From the NCBI RefSeq assembly GCF_901000735.1, contig NC_081547.1:20770838-20834837 (forward strand): 64,000 nucleotides of DNA, read 5' to 3'. Under the pieces are notes generated by a model. That model was not told the origin of the DNA. It searched no databases and worked only from the letters and a program-made list of their open reading frames with translations. Below, one piece after another: positions 10,499 through 22,791 of the stretch. This DNA comes from Corylus avellana. Its lineage: Eukaryota; Streptophyta; Magnoliopsida; Fagales; Betulaceae. Within the stretch, counting starts at the first letter, position 1, and each line of letters opens with the position of its first letter. Both the position numbers and the translations under genes were made by a program.

Positions 10499-10877
10499 TT
10501 ATTTTAACCCCTGAATTATCATGCAGTTTGACAAGCCCTCTAAACTTCAAAATCTCTCAATTTGAACCCCATAGACTTTCAATTGTAGTTAATTTGAACA
10601 TATCTATCAGATTTTAAGCTTTAAAAGTGAGACAATGACGTTTATACTGCTGAATTTTTTTTTTATAAAATTTCAAATTTACCCTTTATTCAAAATAAAT
10701 AAAAAAGAAAAGAAAATCAGAGATATTTTGGTCTTGTTAGGTATTGGCATTTGAAGTTAACCGCTAAATCACGATGGAGGTTCGAGTGTTGAAGGAAGTG
10801 AAAGAGATTCAGGGAGTTGAGTGAAGGACCTAAGTTTGAACGATAGAAAGATAGCGTCAGTGAATGTTTAAAATGAA

Positions 10878-10880
<3 letters not shown>
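10499..10880. mobile_element. Palindromic MITE, copy 1, with altered right arm
   Basis: The left arm (TTAACCCCTGAATTATCATG, CAAAATCTCTCAATTTGAAC) matches the MITE at 20239-20622. The right half, complementary to the left in copy 2, is replaced here from about 10775 to 10860 by unrelated sequence. Only the last dozen bases before the T run match again. Confidence 0.6.
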
Positions 10881-10913
<33 letters not shown>

Positions 10914-11299
10914 AACTTGTAACGTTCCAGATCTTTTCATGAGAAGGGTTTCATTCACATCAAAACCTAATTTTCTCCACGTAATTTCCATGCTTATCAT
11001 TGTCAACATGCACTAATGCAAAGGATGAACGAAAGTAACTAAGTGCAAACCAGCTGCATGTGCTTCGATAAATAACAAAGATCAGAGGAAGAAAAAACCG
11101 AAGAAACAAAAAAGCAGAAACGAAAAGGGCTTCTATGGATGACAGTTTGATTATCCACTAACAAATCAAGTGGTAGCCTAATTGTTTTTTATGACAGCAT
11201 TTGTAAAAGTGTTTGAGCTTTGATGTCTGATGTGCATGTGTACGTCTTTCAGTATAAGTATACTTCAAGAGTTAAAAAATGCCATATTAATGTTGTTAA

Positions 11300-12450
11300 A
11301 CGACAAGAATGAGATCAGGATCGAGGAAAAAGAAATTTTACTACAGCAAAGAAACACCAACTTTCTTATTTTAGTTTTAGTTTTTACTAGACAATGACAT
11401 CCACTAGTGTTGAGGATTTTCGAGCACACAAAATTAATGAGCGTCCAGAAAAAGGTTTATCTTTTTCATATAGAGATTTAAAAGTTTTGGGTGTCTTAAT
11501 AGGGCTAAATACGATCGATCTTGGCTGGGTTAGAGCAAGAGGAGTTTAGGTTGTTTGGTTGCCGAGAAAATATCAGTGGCATCACGGGCTCAAAGAGATT
11601 GGTCCTTCTTAACCAACGCAGAGTAGGCTGATGAGTTGGAGTACCTTTGCCTTCTTCATCAGGCAACAATTTCGGTGGTCAAGGATTTGTACCATCCACA
11701 ATGTTACAATAGTTTTCGAATGAGTGAATCACATGAGCGTAGAGAATTTCGATACCTAAGTTAGAAAGCTTTTTCGAGAATAATAACAACTCTATAATAA
11801 AGAGTCGACCATTTTTACTCGGAGAGAGGCTTCCTTATATATATATAGGCAAAAATAGTGGTTGTTAGCATCCGATCTGATTCCTCAATTTTCGGGATTG
11901 ATTTCGTGATCCTGAAAATCATGGGGTTGCTGGAGTTGCATTGGTTCACGGAATAAATTGGGTAATCTCTGTGTATTTTCTCGAGATTTCTTGTAACAAC
12001 ATTTCCCGAGATTTTTTGTAGCATCGTGTCTTGGGATATCAATATTGCAAGCTATTCAAATAATGGGCCCGATTTTTGGGCTTAATTGTTTCCTTTTATT
12101 TCATGCCGGCCGATATCGACAATTAGGTTTCCGACTGGACCAATACCCATAACACAATACCCATCATATCGTGACTCTTCAATATGGATCAAGCTGAGAG
12201 AGTCATAGCAAATAGTTGGTGTCAGTAAATTTGATAAACCGAGAAAAGTTTGGGACAGGGTTTACTACTCATGCATTTGCAACATCTTAAATATAGGAGA
12301 CTTAATACATATCATTCTCTCAACTATATATTTTTTGCAAATCTAATTGATCCACCATTAAATTTGTGCAGTCATATGGGTTCTTCAAAAATTCAGTAGT
12401 AAATTCACCCCATTCATTATACAAAAATGGTTGACAGAATAATTTTTATC
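11300..12450. other. Repeat-derived sequence without a supported gene
   Basis: It contains TATATATATA followed on the minus strand by a short transcribed-looking leader, and GGGCCCGATTTTTGGGC. The texture suggests an LTR or DNA-transposon fragment, but no boundary, TIR or coding motif could be fixed. The same sequence is at about 21030-22170. Confidence 0.3.
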
Positions 12451-12455
12451 ATTTC

Positions 12456-13071
12456 CTAATTACGATATCCTTTTGAGCAGAATTCAGCAGAATTTTGCTG
12501 GACCCTCACGTGGAGGCAGTGAGTAATTAAGTTGGAGGCTGTTTTGTTAGTGAGGAGGTGTTCAAGGTGCGAGAGAGAAAAAGGGAGTCTACAATTAGTA
12601 GGCCTAAATATGCTAGACCCTTGCGTGGAGGTAGTGTGCACGTACGGTGGCGGCTGGTTTGGAGGCATATGATAATAAGATGGTAAATAATATGGTACAT
12701 GTGGACCCACTCAAGGAGGTAGCAAAAAATATCGAACTGCTCCATGCATGCCCTCTAGTGTCGAAATTAAGTAATTAAGCTGCCTATAGAGGGTGGAACT
12801 GCATGGAATTGAGGTGGGCCAACAATTGCAGAGGTTGGATCTGGATGAGCTTAGGCTAAGGGATGAAGAAGACTTGACGATGGCAGAGTTCTTTAGGGAA
12901 AGGGATGGCCCTGGAGAATTTATTATTCCCAATCAAATTGGCACAGAAAGCACGCTAGCTGTTTCGGATAGATGGAAGTGGGAAGAAGAGGAAGTCAGAT
13001 TTGAGATCAGAAGTGGTCGAAATTGAGTTGACCGGAGTGGTGGAGGCTGGATTCTAGCCCTGTTGCTCATT
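12456..13071 (+). mobile_element. Probable LINE 5' region / ORF1 remnant, copy 1
   Basis: This lies directly upstream of ORF2. A 77-codon acidic frame (12793-13026) rich in Glu, Asp and Arg could be a remnant of an ORF1 or 5' leader. No zinc knuckle or RNA-binding motif is visible, so the assignment rests on position only. Confidence 0.35.
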
Positions 13072-15287
13072 ATGAAACTACTAAGTTGGAACTATTGTGG
13101 GCTCGGAAACCCACGAACAAATCAGAGCCTTTGCCAATTGGTGAGGGATAAGTAGCCCAATATTTTATTTCTCATGGAGACAAAAATGCATAGAAATAAA
13201 ATATCATCCTTACGAGGGAAACTAGGCTTTGATTGTGTGTTTGTGGTTGATTGTGTTGGGCGTAGTGGTGTTTGGCACTCTTCTGGAAGGAGAATGTGGA
13301 GCTGGAAATTCAAAATTACTCACTCCGTCACATTAATGGAGTAATTAAAGAGGTGGGTAGGGACTTTCAATAGAAACTAAGAGGATTCTACAGCAATCCA
13401 GAAACAGCCCACAGAGGGGAAGGGTGGAGCCTGTTATGGCATCTCCAAGACTTTACTCCACTTTCGTGGTTATGTGTAGGGGACTTCAATGAGATCACAG
13501 ATATTTCAGAAAAATATGGTGTGGTGCTACGTCCTGACAGACAGATGAAGGGGTTTAGAAGTATTGGAGGCATGTCAACTTAGTGATCTCAAGTTTATTG
13601 GGTCCAAATTCACTTGGTACAATAATAAAGAGGACGCCTACTTTACCAGAGAGAGACTTGATAGAGCTGTTTCTAACTCGAACTAGTGTGAGAAGTTCGG
13701 AGAGGCGGATGTCTTTGTTCTAGCACCTACAAGCTTTGACCATTATCCTCTAGTTGTAAGTTATGGGGGGAGGAGTAGTGCGGAAATAGAGATGGGAGAG
13801 GCTTTTAAGTTTAAAGCTAGCTGGATGGTCAATGATGCTTGCTTTCAAGTGGTCAAAGATGCGTGGGAAGGGGAAGGAGGAGTGACTGAGGGGGGTCCTC
13901 TTGATATTGTTTTGAGTAAGCTCGAACAATGTAAAATTAAGTTGATGAAATGGACTAAACAGTGAGGGTATAGGCGGAAGATTGATTGGGTAAAAAAGAA
14001 AACAGACATAATTGAGTTACTTCAGGGTCAAACCGACCAAGAGATTGTGGGTGAGATAAAAAAGCGTCAGAAGGCTATAGATGATAAACTTGAAAGAGAA
14101 GATTTAAAATGGAAGCAAAGGGCAAAAGTCCACTGGCTATAGTATGGGGATAGAAATACCAAGTTCTTTCATTTGCATGTTAATCAATGGAGGAAAAGAA
14201 GCCACATAGATGTAATTATGAATGTGGAAGGGGTTAAGTGCACTAATCCAGACAGTATCTATAATGCTTTCTTGGAGTACTATCAATCCCTTTTCATGTC
14301 CTCAAACCCGATAGGAAGGGATGAGTGCCTAGGGGTGGTGGAAGAAAAAGTCACGGTAGAGATGAATGGCCAGCTTGTTTTGGATTTTACTATAGAGGAA
14401 GTTGGCTTTGCTATATCGTAAATGGCTCCGTATAAGTCCCTAAGACCAGAAGGGTTTGCTCAGTTTTTCTACGAGAAGTTTTGGCCGGTGATTGGAAAGG
14501 AGGTATATAAAGCAGTCCTCTTTTGTTTAAATTCTAGTAGATCTCATGAGTTGATAAACGACACAAATATTGTGCTCATCCTTAAAAAGAAAGTTTCTAT
14601 TAGGGTTACGGACTTTAGACCTATTAGCTTATGTAATGTGATTTACAAATTGGTTGCTAAATTAATTGCTAATAGACTCAAAAGGGTTTTACCTTATATT
14701 ATCTTTCCGAACCAAAGTGCATTTGTGGTTGGTAGACATATTACTGACAATGTTATAGCTACTTATGAGCTCATGCACACTATGAACACTCGCATGAAAG
14801 GGAAGATAGGCTTTATGGCGCTGAAACTTGATATGAGTAAAGTGTATGACAGAGTGAAATGGAGCTTTTTAGAAGGGGTTATGAGTAGATTGGTTTTTTC
14901 TAGCAGATGTGTTTCTCTAATAATGAAGTGCATAAGCTTAGCCTCGTACTCTATTCTGATTAATAAGAGTCCAAATGGTCACATCAAGCCGTCTTGTGGT
15001 ATTCACCAGGGTGATCCCTTATCCACTTATCTTTTTATTATGTGTGCGGAGGCTCTTAGTGCATACACCAAAGGGCCGAAAGAAATCGGGAAATTATAGG
15101 CGTTCCAATTGCACGCGGAAGGGTTAGGATAAATCATTTGTTCTTTGTAGATGACAGTCTTCTTTTCTGTAAGGCTACTTCTCACAAATGGTCACGGCTT
15201 TAGATGGTGCTAGAAAAATATGAAGAAACGTCGGGCCAACGATTAAATAAAGAGAAAACCTCGCTCTTTTTTAGCCGAAAGACAAAG
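13072..15287 (+). pseudogene. LINE (L1-type) ORF2, copy 1: endonuclease plus reverse transcriptase, inactivated
   Basis: ORF2 starts at the ATG of MKLLSWNYCGLGNPRT, the typical N-terminus of plant L1 endonuclease. Endonuclease landmarks follow: a Met-Glu-Thr-Lys segment, LCVGDFNEI near 13465, and Ser/Phe-Asp-His-Tyr-Pro-Leu near 13735. The reverse transcriptase (14173-15099) includes DFRPISLCNVIYKLVAKL, LDMSKVYDRVKW (Ala to Val) and GIHQGDPLSTYLF. After a frameshift comes FFVDDSLLFCKA, where FADD has become FVDD. Stops occur near 13114, 13580 and 14421. The body ends where an LTR-like insertion starts at 15288. It cannot encode an active enzyme. Confidence 0.92.
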
Positions 15288-17131
15288 TGTAATACCCATA
15301 ATTTTTAAACGTTTTAAAATTAGTTTTAAACCCTTACTCAACAAGTTAATAGCCTTCTAAATCAGCCCTAAATAGAAAACTCTAAGCTATCTTAGCATAA
15401 CCCAAAGCCCTCACACTTAACCAAAAAGCCTTGAAACAAAAACCAGACCCCACCCTTATTGACTGTACATATGCCAGAGGACCACCGGATGTACACTCTT
15501 GTCTCTAGTACCAGATGTACATCAGGGGACCTGTGGACATACGCTCTTATCTTTAGTACCAGGCATACGCCAAGGGATCTCCGGATGTATGCTACTTTTG
15601 GGTTGACCATTGCTTAATGATTGTATGTACGATGCTTTGGACCGTTGAATAAACAGTATCGGACGTACGCCTCAATAGTATATGACGTCTGGTACTTTTC
15701 AGAATAGTTGGTAGCACCCTTAGCTTTTCTGGCCTATAAATATCAACCCCAACCGTCCCTTTGAACCCATTCTAAAGCAGTAGACTCTCTGAGAAACCTC
15801 TGTGTGAGTGATTTGTGAGTTTTTGATTTGAGAGAGAGAAGGAAGAAAGCTTGGTGTTCTTGCCACCTCCCGAGGTAAACCCTTGCCCCTTTTTATACTT
15901 TCAATATTGTTCTTATTGATTTATTAATGTTATGAGTTTTCAAAAGACACTATGTCAAGCTTTTTACTCATTTCCTTACGAACAAAGACTATTTTCAAAA
16001 GAGTTTCAAAAGCTTCCTTGATTCCTTGTATTGCATGATGATTGAGTTTTACGTTTATTCAATAGTGTAGAAGGGATATAGTAGCCTATAGATTTTGTAG
16101 GAACCTTAAAACACCGTTTGAAGCTTTTGACGGATTGCCTAACTCACTGACCGGACGCATGCCCTTGAGCCTAGATGGACAGCCAGAAAGCCAGGCACCC
16201 ACCCTTAAGCCCCACTCACATGTATTTTAGAGTATGCCAATCCTTTTGTTAGATTAGGCTTAGTATCTTACCCGTAAGGGTCCTCTAGAATTACGTATAA
16301 CGGCGTGTCGTATTTTGTTATAGTAGGATTTAGCAATGTCGGAGGATTCAAGCGAACATACGAGGTAAGCAAACACTTACGAACACTTTCTTAAAAACGT
16401 GGGATATGTCAGTTGACTGACCACGCGTATGATATGAGCATGTCTACTTTTTGTAATAACTTGGTAACTGCTTTAATAACTAGTTGATAAGATGCATTGT
16501 ATGACATGGATACCGGTACGTGTGGAATAATGGTCATGGGCTTACTATATAGACTTTATGGTCAAATGTGTGTGTGTTGTTATATGGCTTTGGATCCAAT
16601 GGTTCCGTGACCAGGCACAGCCATTCCCTAATGAATGACCACTATAAGACGAACATTATTAGTGGTGTGGGCCATCTAAGGTTGGACTCAGTTGTGCCAC
16701 TGATGGGATGGACGGTAGCGTACAATGGTCGAGGGCACCGGCATTGTATTACTAGTCACTCGAGATAGCGCTAACCCTGCTGAGAATGGGTAATATCTCA
16801 GGTAGACCATACATGAGAGTTATGACATATAAAACATTAGTTTTTCCTACATTAAAATACTTAGGCAATTGCCGCCGGGAGTACAACACTCTTTTATTAA
16901 CCAAACAATATTTTTATGGTGTATTAACGGAGACAATACCTCTTTTAAATGTTTACTAAAATTGCACGTTTATATCTGCTTAAATGGATTCATGTCATAC
17001 CTAATTGTGAGGTTTACTTAATAAGTCGTTAGACTTACGCTGTTATTACCCTTTTAGGAAGTTTGTCACTAGAACCCAAGAGTGGCACAGTTGCCATTAC
17101 GGACTTTGCATGACAATTATGGTTTTGACAT
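15288..17131 (+). mobile_element. LTR-like insertion, copy 1 (possible solo LTR)
   Basis: It begins TGTAATACCCATAATTTTTA, the 5' end typical of many plant Ty3/gypsy LTRs, exactly where LINE ORF2 is interrupted. A TATA box CTATAAATA lies at 15734-15742. A leader with AGACTCTCTGAGAAACCTC follows, then an intron-donor-like CCCGAGGTAAAC. No gag or pol is present. The 3' boundary is uncertain: the sequence continues beyond a truncated LINE inserted at 17132 and no matching 5-bp duplication was found. Confidence 0.5.
15734..15742 (+). promoter_or_regulatory. TATA box in LTR-like element
   Basis: CTATAAATA followed about 50 bases later by a pyrimidine/purine leader, as in an LTR promoter. The same box is at 25450-25458 in copy 2. 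Confidence 0.5.
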
Positions 17132-17782
17132 AACGCCTTTGTTTATGGGAAGAAGATTAGTCCATTTATAAATGTGGTTGGAGGCTAATCAAACAGCAAA
17201 TTCTTAGAAAGATGAAGCGGTCATAAAGCTAAACACCAATGATCAAAGATGGGAAGCCCCCAAAAATGACTTTGTGAAAGTAAATTGGGATGCTATTGTG
17301 GACAAAAAGAAAAGGAAGATGGGGGTTGGGGTGATGGTTAGAGATAGGAAGGGAGAGGTTTTGGCGACTATGTCATCGCCAAGGGATCACATCACCAAAC
17401 TAGGATTTGCGGCTTTGAGAGCAGTCCATCTATGTCATGAGCTAGGATTTTGTAGGGTGATCCTAGAAGGTGATGCTCTACAAGTGGTGCAGGAACTCAG
17501 GAATGATGATAGGAGTTGGCGTCGGTATGGACACCTTATTGAGGAAGCTCGAGGGGTATTAAATTGTCTACAAAGCTGGAAAATTAATCATATTAGGCGA
17601 CATCTCAATGGAGCAGCCCATTGCCTTGCAAAAGAAGCGTTTGCTCTCCACGCGGAGTAAGGGTTTATTGAGGAAATTCTCCCCTGTATTTCGGATATTA
17701 TCTCTGTAGAGCGTTGTACTTAATTTATTTTTGCTATCTATCAAATTCGCTCTATTCATTTAAAAAAAAAAAGAAAAAAAAA
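17132..17782 (+). mobile_element. 5'-truncated LINE with RNase H domain, copy 1, 11-bp TSD
   Basis: The segment is flanked by GGTTTTGACAT at 17121-17131 and again at 17783-17793, directly after an A-rich tail. It is therefore an independent target-primed insertion, not the 3' end of the LINE at 13072. Codons 17274-17660 encode an RNase H-like domain: VKVNWDAI with the first Asp, GVMVRDRKGEVLA, AALRAV, ILEGDALQVVQEL and HIRRHLNGAAHCLAKEA. These match the plant RVT_3-type domain at the C-terminus of LINEs. The frame is intact in this copy. Confidence 0.88.
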
Positions 17783-17793
17783 GGTTTTGACAT

Positions 17794-18422
17794 TTTATTT
17801 AAAAATAAAATTGTTTATTTTTTGAGATAAATTAGAATATTGGGTATAGCGGTTGTCTAGCAATGGTCTAACAGTGGCTCAGTGGTGGTCCGACAGAGGT
17901 TTGGCGATGGTTTGATGGTGGTCTAGTGGTTTGAGAGGGAGAAACTGAAACTCGAAAAGTAATTTACGAAATTTAAAAATGAAATCCATTATTTTTGATA
18001 ATACCAAATGCTGAAAAATATGAAAAAACGTTTTTAAGGAAAAAAATTTACGTATTTATCATTACACGCTCAAATGTCTCTACGTAAGTTTGAAAGACAT
18101 GCTTTTTAATTCATCAATGTTGGGTTGTATAGACTTATTTATTTTTATTTTTTGGTTGTGGACAACCACTTTTATATAGCTTTCACCATTAGTTTATCAT
18201 TAATTTTCATATATCTGGCCTCTCATATATTTTAATATGTTTGTATATAGCAGTCTTTTCGAGTTGCATATATATGTTCTCTCATAAACAAATTCCGTTG
18301 GTGCTTCAATCCAATATTATATTGCGACTCTTGGATACTATTTCCAACTCAGTCATTGTTTGGATTTTGAATACAAGTTTCAACCGTATGACTAACTTTA
18401 ATTTTCTGAAAGTAAGTAATCA
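17794..18422. other. AT-rich sequence following the truncated LINE
   Basis: No gene is supported. If the LINE at 17132-17782 is removed, this joins directly to the LTR-like sequence at 17131, so it may belong to the same older element. It has a short GTGGTCC/GGTCTAG-rich patch near 17860-17930. Confidence 0.35.
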
Positions 18423-18431
18423 TATAATAAA

Positions 18432-18833
18432 GGGTTAATAACTCTTTTAGTATTTGGGTTTTGACGACTTTACTTTTTTTCATTTAGGTTTCAATTTGTA
18501 TCACAAATGGTATCTATGTTATCTGTTATTTTTAGTTTTTGGCTCAATCAGTGTTCTGCTTGTACTCAGTTGCAAATGAGGGTAGCATGAAGACTAGCAT
18601 GTCTAGACACCTAGAATGCAGATCCGAATAGCATTTCTAGAGACTTCATTTCGAAGACATGTTCGGATAGCCAGAAGCCTTGTCCGGACATGATTTCCAG
18701 AGAACTCATTTTTGAAGACATGTTCGGACAACCAGAAAATGTGTTAAGACATAAATTCCAGAGCGTTTAATTTACTAGACCTGTTCGGACATATTGGGAA
18801 CATGTCCAGACTTGAATTCGAGAGAGTTCATTT
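18432..18833. mobile_element. Left part of long-TIR element, copy 1, cut by gap
   Basis: TATAATAAA at 18423-18431 followed by GGGTTAATAACTCTTTTAGT is the same left end as the complete element at 28144-29535. Internal TGTTCGGACA-type motifs repeat several times. The rest is lost in the gap. Confidence 0.7.
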
Positions 18834-18933
18834 NNNNNNNNNNNNNNNNNNNNNNNNNNNNNNNNNNNNNNNNNNNNNNNNNNNNNNNNNNNNNNNNNNN
18901 NNNNNNNNNNNNNNNNNNNNNNNNNNNNNNNNN
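18834..18933. other. Assembly gap (100 N)
   Basis: Placeholder gap between copy 1 of the 9.1-kb block and a CACTA end that adjoins copy 2. Confidence 1.
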
Positions 18934-19435
18934 TTAGAGTGGACGCTATTAGTCATCTATTTTAATTTTTTTAACTTTTTTTATTTTACTACGGACTCTT
19001 TAGGGTCGACTTTTGTCGACCCTAATACATACGCATTAGGGTCGACTTTTAGAGTCGACCCTATTGAACTTTTTTGTGATTTTTTTTTTTCTTTTTTTTT
19101 TTTTCCCAGCTTATAGCGTCCACTTAAGTGGACGCTATTTGTTAATTATTAGGGTCGACTATTATGGACCCTAAAAGTTTTTTTTTTGCCGCTTAAATTT
19201 TTCCCGCCCTTCGGATAATTCCCGCGCGTGTATTAGGGTCGACTTATTAGCGTCCACTATAAAGTGGACGCTAATAGTGCAATTTTCGACCCATTATTAG
19301 CGTCGGCTATTAGGTGGACGCTAATACTGAACTATTAGGGACGACTTTCAAAGTCGCCCCTAATAGTTGAGTATTAGGGGCGACTTTTTAGTCGCCCCTA
19401 ATAAGTCGCCCCTAATGAACAACTTTCTTGTAGTG
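18934..19435 (-). mobile_element. CACTA (En/Spm) terminal region with subterminal repeats
   Basis: The segment ends TTCTTGTAGTG, i.e. CACTACAAGAA inverted, the diagnostic CACTA terminus. It is packed with short repeats in both orientations: GGGTCGACT/AGTCGACCC, AGTGGACGCT/AGCGTCCACT and GGGGCGACTTT. These are the transposase-binding subterminal arrays of this superfamily. The TAT directly after the end is probably the 3-bp target duplication. The other end is not in the window. Confidence 0.85.
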
Positions 19436-20238
19436 TATGAAAGAAAGGCACACCCCATGCCTATTTAGAACTCGAAAATCTTGAAGAGGAGATCGGCCAT
19501 ATAAAAAAATGAGATTGACTAAAGGAACCCCTTTAAGGAAAGTTCTTCATTACAACCCACCACCTTCCACATCAGACCATTACACTCTAATAGTTGCCGG
19601 ACATACCTACTTACCTTATGGAATGCAACTCCATAAAAGAGGATCAAACCCTAAGCACAAGGAACTCGATCAATCGTCCTTAATCTTCTTAGAATTTGTT
19701 TAGAATTGCATTTAAGAAATAGTGCTTTTAGTAAAAAAAAAAAAACGTTTTTCGGCAAAAACTTCACTTTTAAGCTTTTGTCAAAAGTGCATTTTGGCCA
19801 TTTTAAAATTCAAAAAGTCAAAAAAAAATACTTTAAATTTTTTTTTTACCAAATATGTTAACTTTTGTTTCATAAGGCTTTTTAAGCTCTCTAATGCAAT
19901 CTCAAACAAACCCTTAACCTATTATCTTCATAAAGCTATTTTATTGACTTATGTATCAGAATGTCCACCATTAGCTTTTTCCGATGAGTCACCCTGCATC
20001 TCTTGTTATTGTTTTATAGGCATGGCAGACTGAGCTTTCGTGGTGCGATCAACTATATCAACAATAGTCATCGAGAATATATATATACATATATATTAAT
20101 CTTACTTTTATCCATGTCTTCTCCTTTTTCTTTTTATGTGACGGCTCCCTTGTTACAATGACATTACTTTTATAGTGCCTTAGGAAAAAAACAAAAAACC
20201 TTTTAGTGGCAAAGAAGAAAAAAAGGAAAGAAAAGTTA

Positions 20239-20622
20239 TTTTCACTTTAAACCCTTGAATTATCACGCAATTTGACAGGCTCTTCAAACTTCAAAATCTC
20301 TCAATTTGAACCCCTAGACTTTCAATTGTAGTTAATTTGAACTTCTCTATAAAATTTTAAGCTTTAAAAGTAAGACAATGACGTTTATACCGCTAAATTT
20401 TTTTTATAAAATTTCAAATTTACCCTTTATTCCAAATACATAAAAAAGAAAAGAAAATTAGGGATATTTTGGTCTTGTTAGGTATGGTCGTTTGAAGTTA
20501 ACGGCTAAATCTGATGGAGGGGTTCAAATTGACTGCAATTGAAAGTTCAGGAGTTCAAATGGAGAGGTTTTAAAGTTTAAGACTTGTTAAATTGTGTGGT
20601 AATTTAAAGGTTTAAAATGAAG
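20239..20622. mobile_element. Palindromic MITE, copy 2, both arms intact
   Basis: The left arm CACTTTAAACCCTTGAATTA is mirrored by the right end, reverse complement TTCATTTTAAACCTTTAAAT. The complementarity extends about 110 bases inward, including CAAAATCTCTCAATTTGAAC against its mirror. No coding capacity. Superfamily not determined. Confidence 0.7.
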
Positions 20623-22175
20623 TAAAAAAAAAAAAAACACTTGTAACGTTCCAGATCTTTTGATGAGTTGGGTTTCATTCACATCAAAACCTAATTTTCT
20701 CCACGTAATTTCCATGCTTATCATTGTCAACATGCACTAATGCAAAGGAAGAACGAAAGTAACTAAGTGCAAACCAGCTGCATGTGCTTCGATAAATGAC
20801 AAAGATCAGAGGAAGAAAAACCGAAGAAACAAAAAAGCAGAAACGAAAAGGGCTTCTATGGATGACAGTCTGATTATCCACTAACAAATCAAGTGGTAGC
20901 CTAATTGTTTTTTATGACAGCATTTGTAAAAGTGTTTGAGCTTTGATGTCTGATGTGCATGTGTCTTTCAGTATACGTATACTTCAAGAGTTAAAAAATG
21001 CCATATTAATATTGTTAAACGACAAGAATGAGATCAGGATCGAGGAAAAAGAAATTTTACTACAGCAAAGAAACACCGACTTTCTTATTTTTAGTTTTAG
21101 TTTTTACTAGACAATGACATCCACTAGTGTTGAGGATTTTCGAGCACAAAAAATTAATGAGCGTCCAGAAAAAGGTTTATCTTTTTCAAATAGAGATTTA
21201 AAAGTTTTGGGTGTCTTAATAGGGCTAAATACGATCGATCTTGGCTGGGTTAGAGCAAAAGGAGTTTAGGTTGTTTGGTTGCCGAGAAAATATCAGTGGC
21301 ACCACGGGCTCAAAGAGATTGGTCCTTCTTAACCAACGCAGAGTAGGCTGATGAGTTGGAGTACCTTTGCCTTGTTCATCAGGCAACAATTTCGGTGGTC
21401 AAGGATTTGTACCATCCACAATGTTACAATAGTTTTCGAATGAGTGAATCACATGAGCGGAGAGAATTTCGATACCTAAGTTAGAAAGCCTTTTCGAGAA
21501 TTATAACAACTCTATAATAAAGAGTCGACCATTTTTACTCGGAGAGAGGCTTCCTTATATATATATAGGCAAAAATAGTGGTTGTTAGCATCCGATCTGA
21601 TTCCTCAATTTTCGGGATTGATTTCGTGATCCTGAAAATCATGGGGTTGCTGGAGTTGCATTGGTTCTCGGAATAAATTGGGTAATCTCGGTGTATTTTC
21701 TCGAGATTTCTTGTAACAACATTTCCCGAGATTTTTTGTAGCATCGTGTCTTGGGATATCAATATTGCAAGCTATTCAAATAATGGGCCCGATTTTTGGG
21801 CTTAATTGTTTCCTTTTATTTCATGCCGGCCGATATCGACAATTAGGTTTCCGACTGGACCAATACCCATAACACAATACCCATCATATCGTGACTCTTC
21901 AATATGGATCAAGCTGAGAGAGTCATAGCAAATAGTTGGTGTCAGTAAATTTGATAAACCGAGAAAAGTTTGGGACAGGGTTTACTACTCATGCATTTGC
22001 AACATCTTAAATATAGGAGACTTAATACATATCATTCTCTCAACTATATATTTTTTGCAAATCTAATTGATCCACCATTAAATTTGTGCAGTCATATGGG
22101 TTCTTCAAAAATTCAGTAGTAAATTCACCCCATTCATTATACAAAAATGGTTGACAGAATAATTTTTATCATTTC

Positions 22176-22791
22176 CTAATTACGATATCCTTTTGAGCAG
22201 AATTCAGCAGAATTTTGCTGGACCCTCACGTGGAGGCAGTGAGTAATTAAGTTGGAGGCTGTTTTGTTAGTGAGGAGGTGTTCAAGGTGCGAGAGAGAAA
22301 AAGGGAGTCTACAATTAGTAGGCCTAAATATGCTAGACCCTTGCGTGGAGGTAGTGTGCACGTACGGTGGCGGCTGGTTTGGAGGCATATGATAATAAGA
22401 TGGTAAATAATATGGTACATGTGGACCCACTCAAGGAGGTAGCAAAAAATATCGAACTGCTCCATGCATGCCCTCTAGTGTCGAAATTAAGTAATTAAGC
22501 TGCCTATAGAGGGTGGAACTGCATGGAATTGAGGTGGGCCAACAATTGCAGAGGTTGGATCTGGATGAGCTTAGGCTAAGGGATGAAGAAGACTTGACGA
22601 TGGCAGAGTTCTTTAGGGAAAGGGATGGCCCTGGAGAATTTATTATTCCCAATCAAATTGGCACAGAAAGCACGCTAGCTGTTTCGGATAGATGGAAGTG
22701 GGAAGAAGAGGAAGTCAGATTTGAGATCAGAAGTGGTCGAAATTGAGTTGACCGGAGTGGTGGAGGCTGGATTCTAGCCCTGTTGCTCATT
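22176..22791 (+). mobile_element. Probable LINE 5' region / ORF1 remnant, copy 2
   Basis: Essentially identical to 12456-13071, with the same acidic 77-codon frame at 22513-22746. Confidence 0.35.

Larger units (their letters stand above)
9676..18833 (+). repeat. ~9.1-kb block, copy 1
   Basis: From TATGAAAGAAAGGCACACCCC to the gap at 18834 this block is repeated in the same order and orientation at 19436-28545. The offset is 9.71-9.76 kb and changes only by small indels. Most of the block (about 11 kb onward) is nearly identical; the first kilobase is visibly more diverged. It contains a MITE, a LINE ORF2, an LTR-like insertion and a truncated LINE. It may be a true tandem duplication or two haplotypes placed in series. 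Confidence 0.95.

Noticed and set aside
12456..12932. Minus-strand frames of 72-84 codons, repeated at 22176-22652
   Set aside because: They are the reverse strand of the LINE upstream region; the repetition is explained by the block duplication, not by selection.
13072..17660. One long LINE with endonuclease, reverse transcriptase and RNase H
   Set aside because: An 11-bp target duplication and tail isolate the RNase H part as a separate insertion, and LTR-like sequence lies between them.
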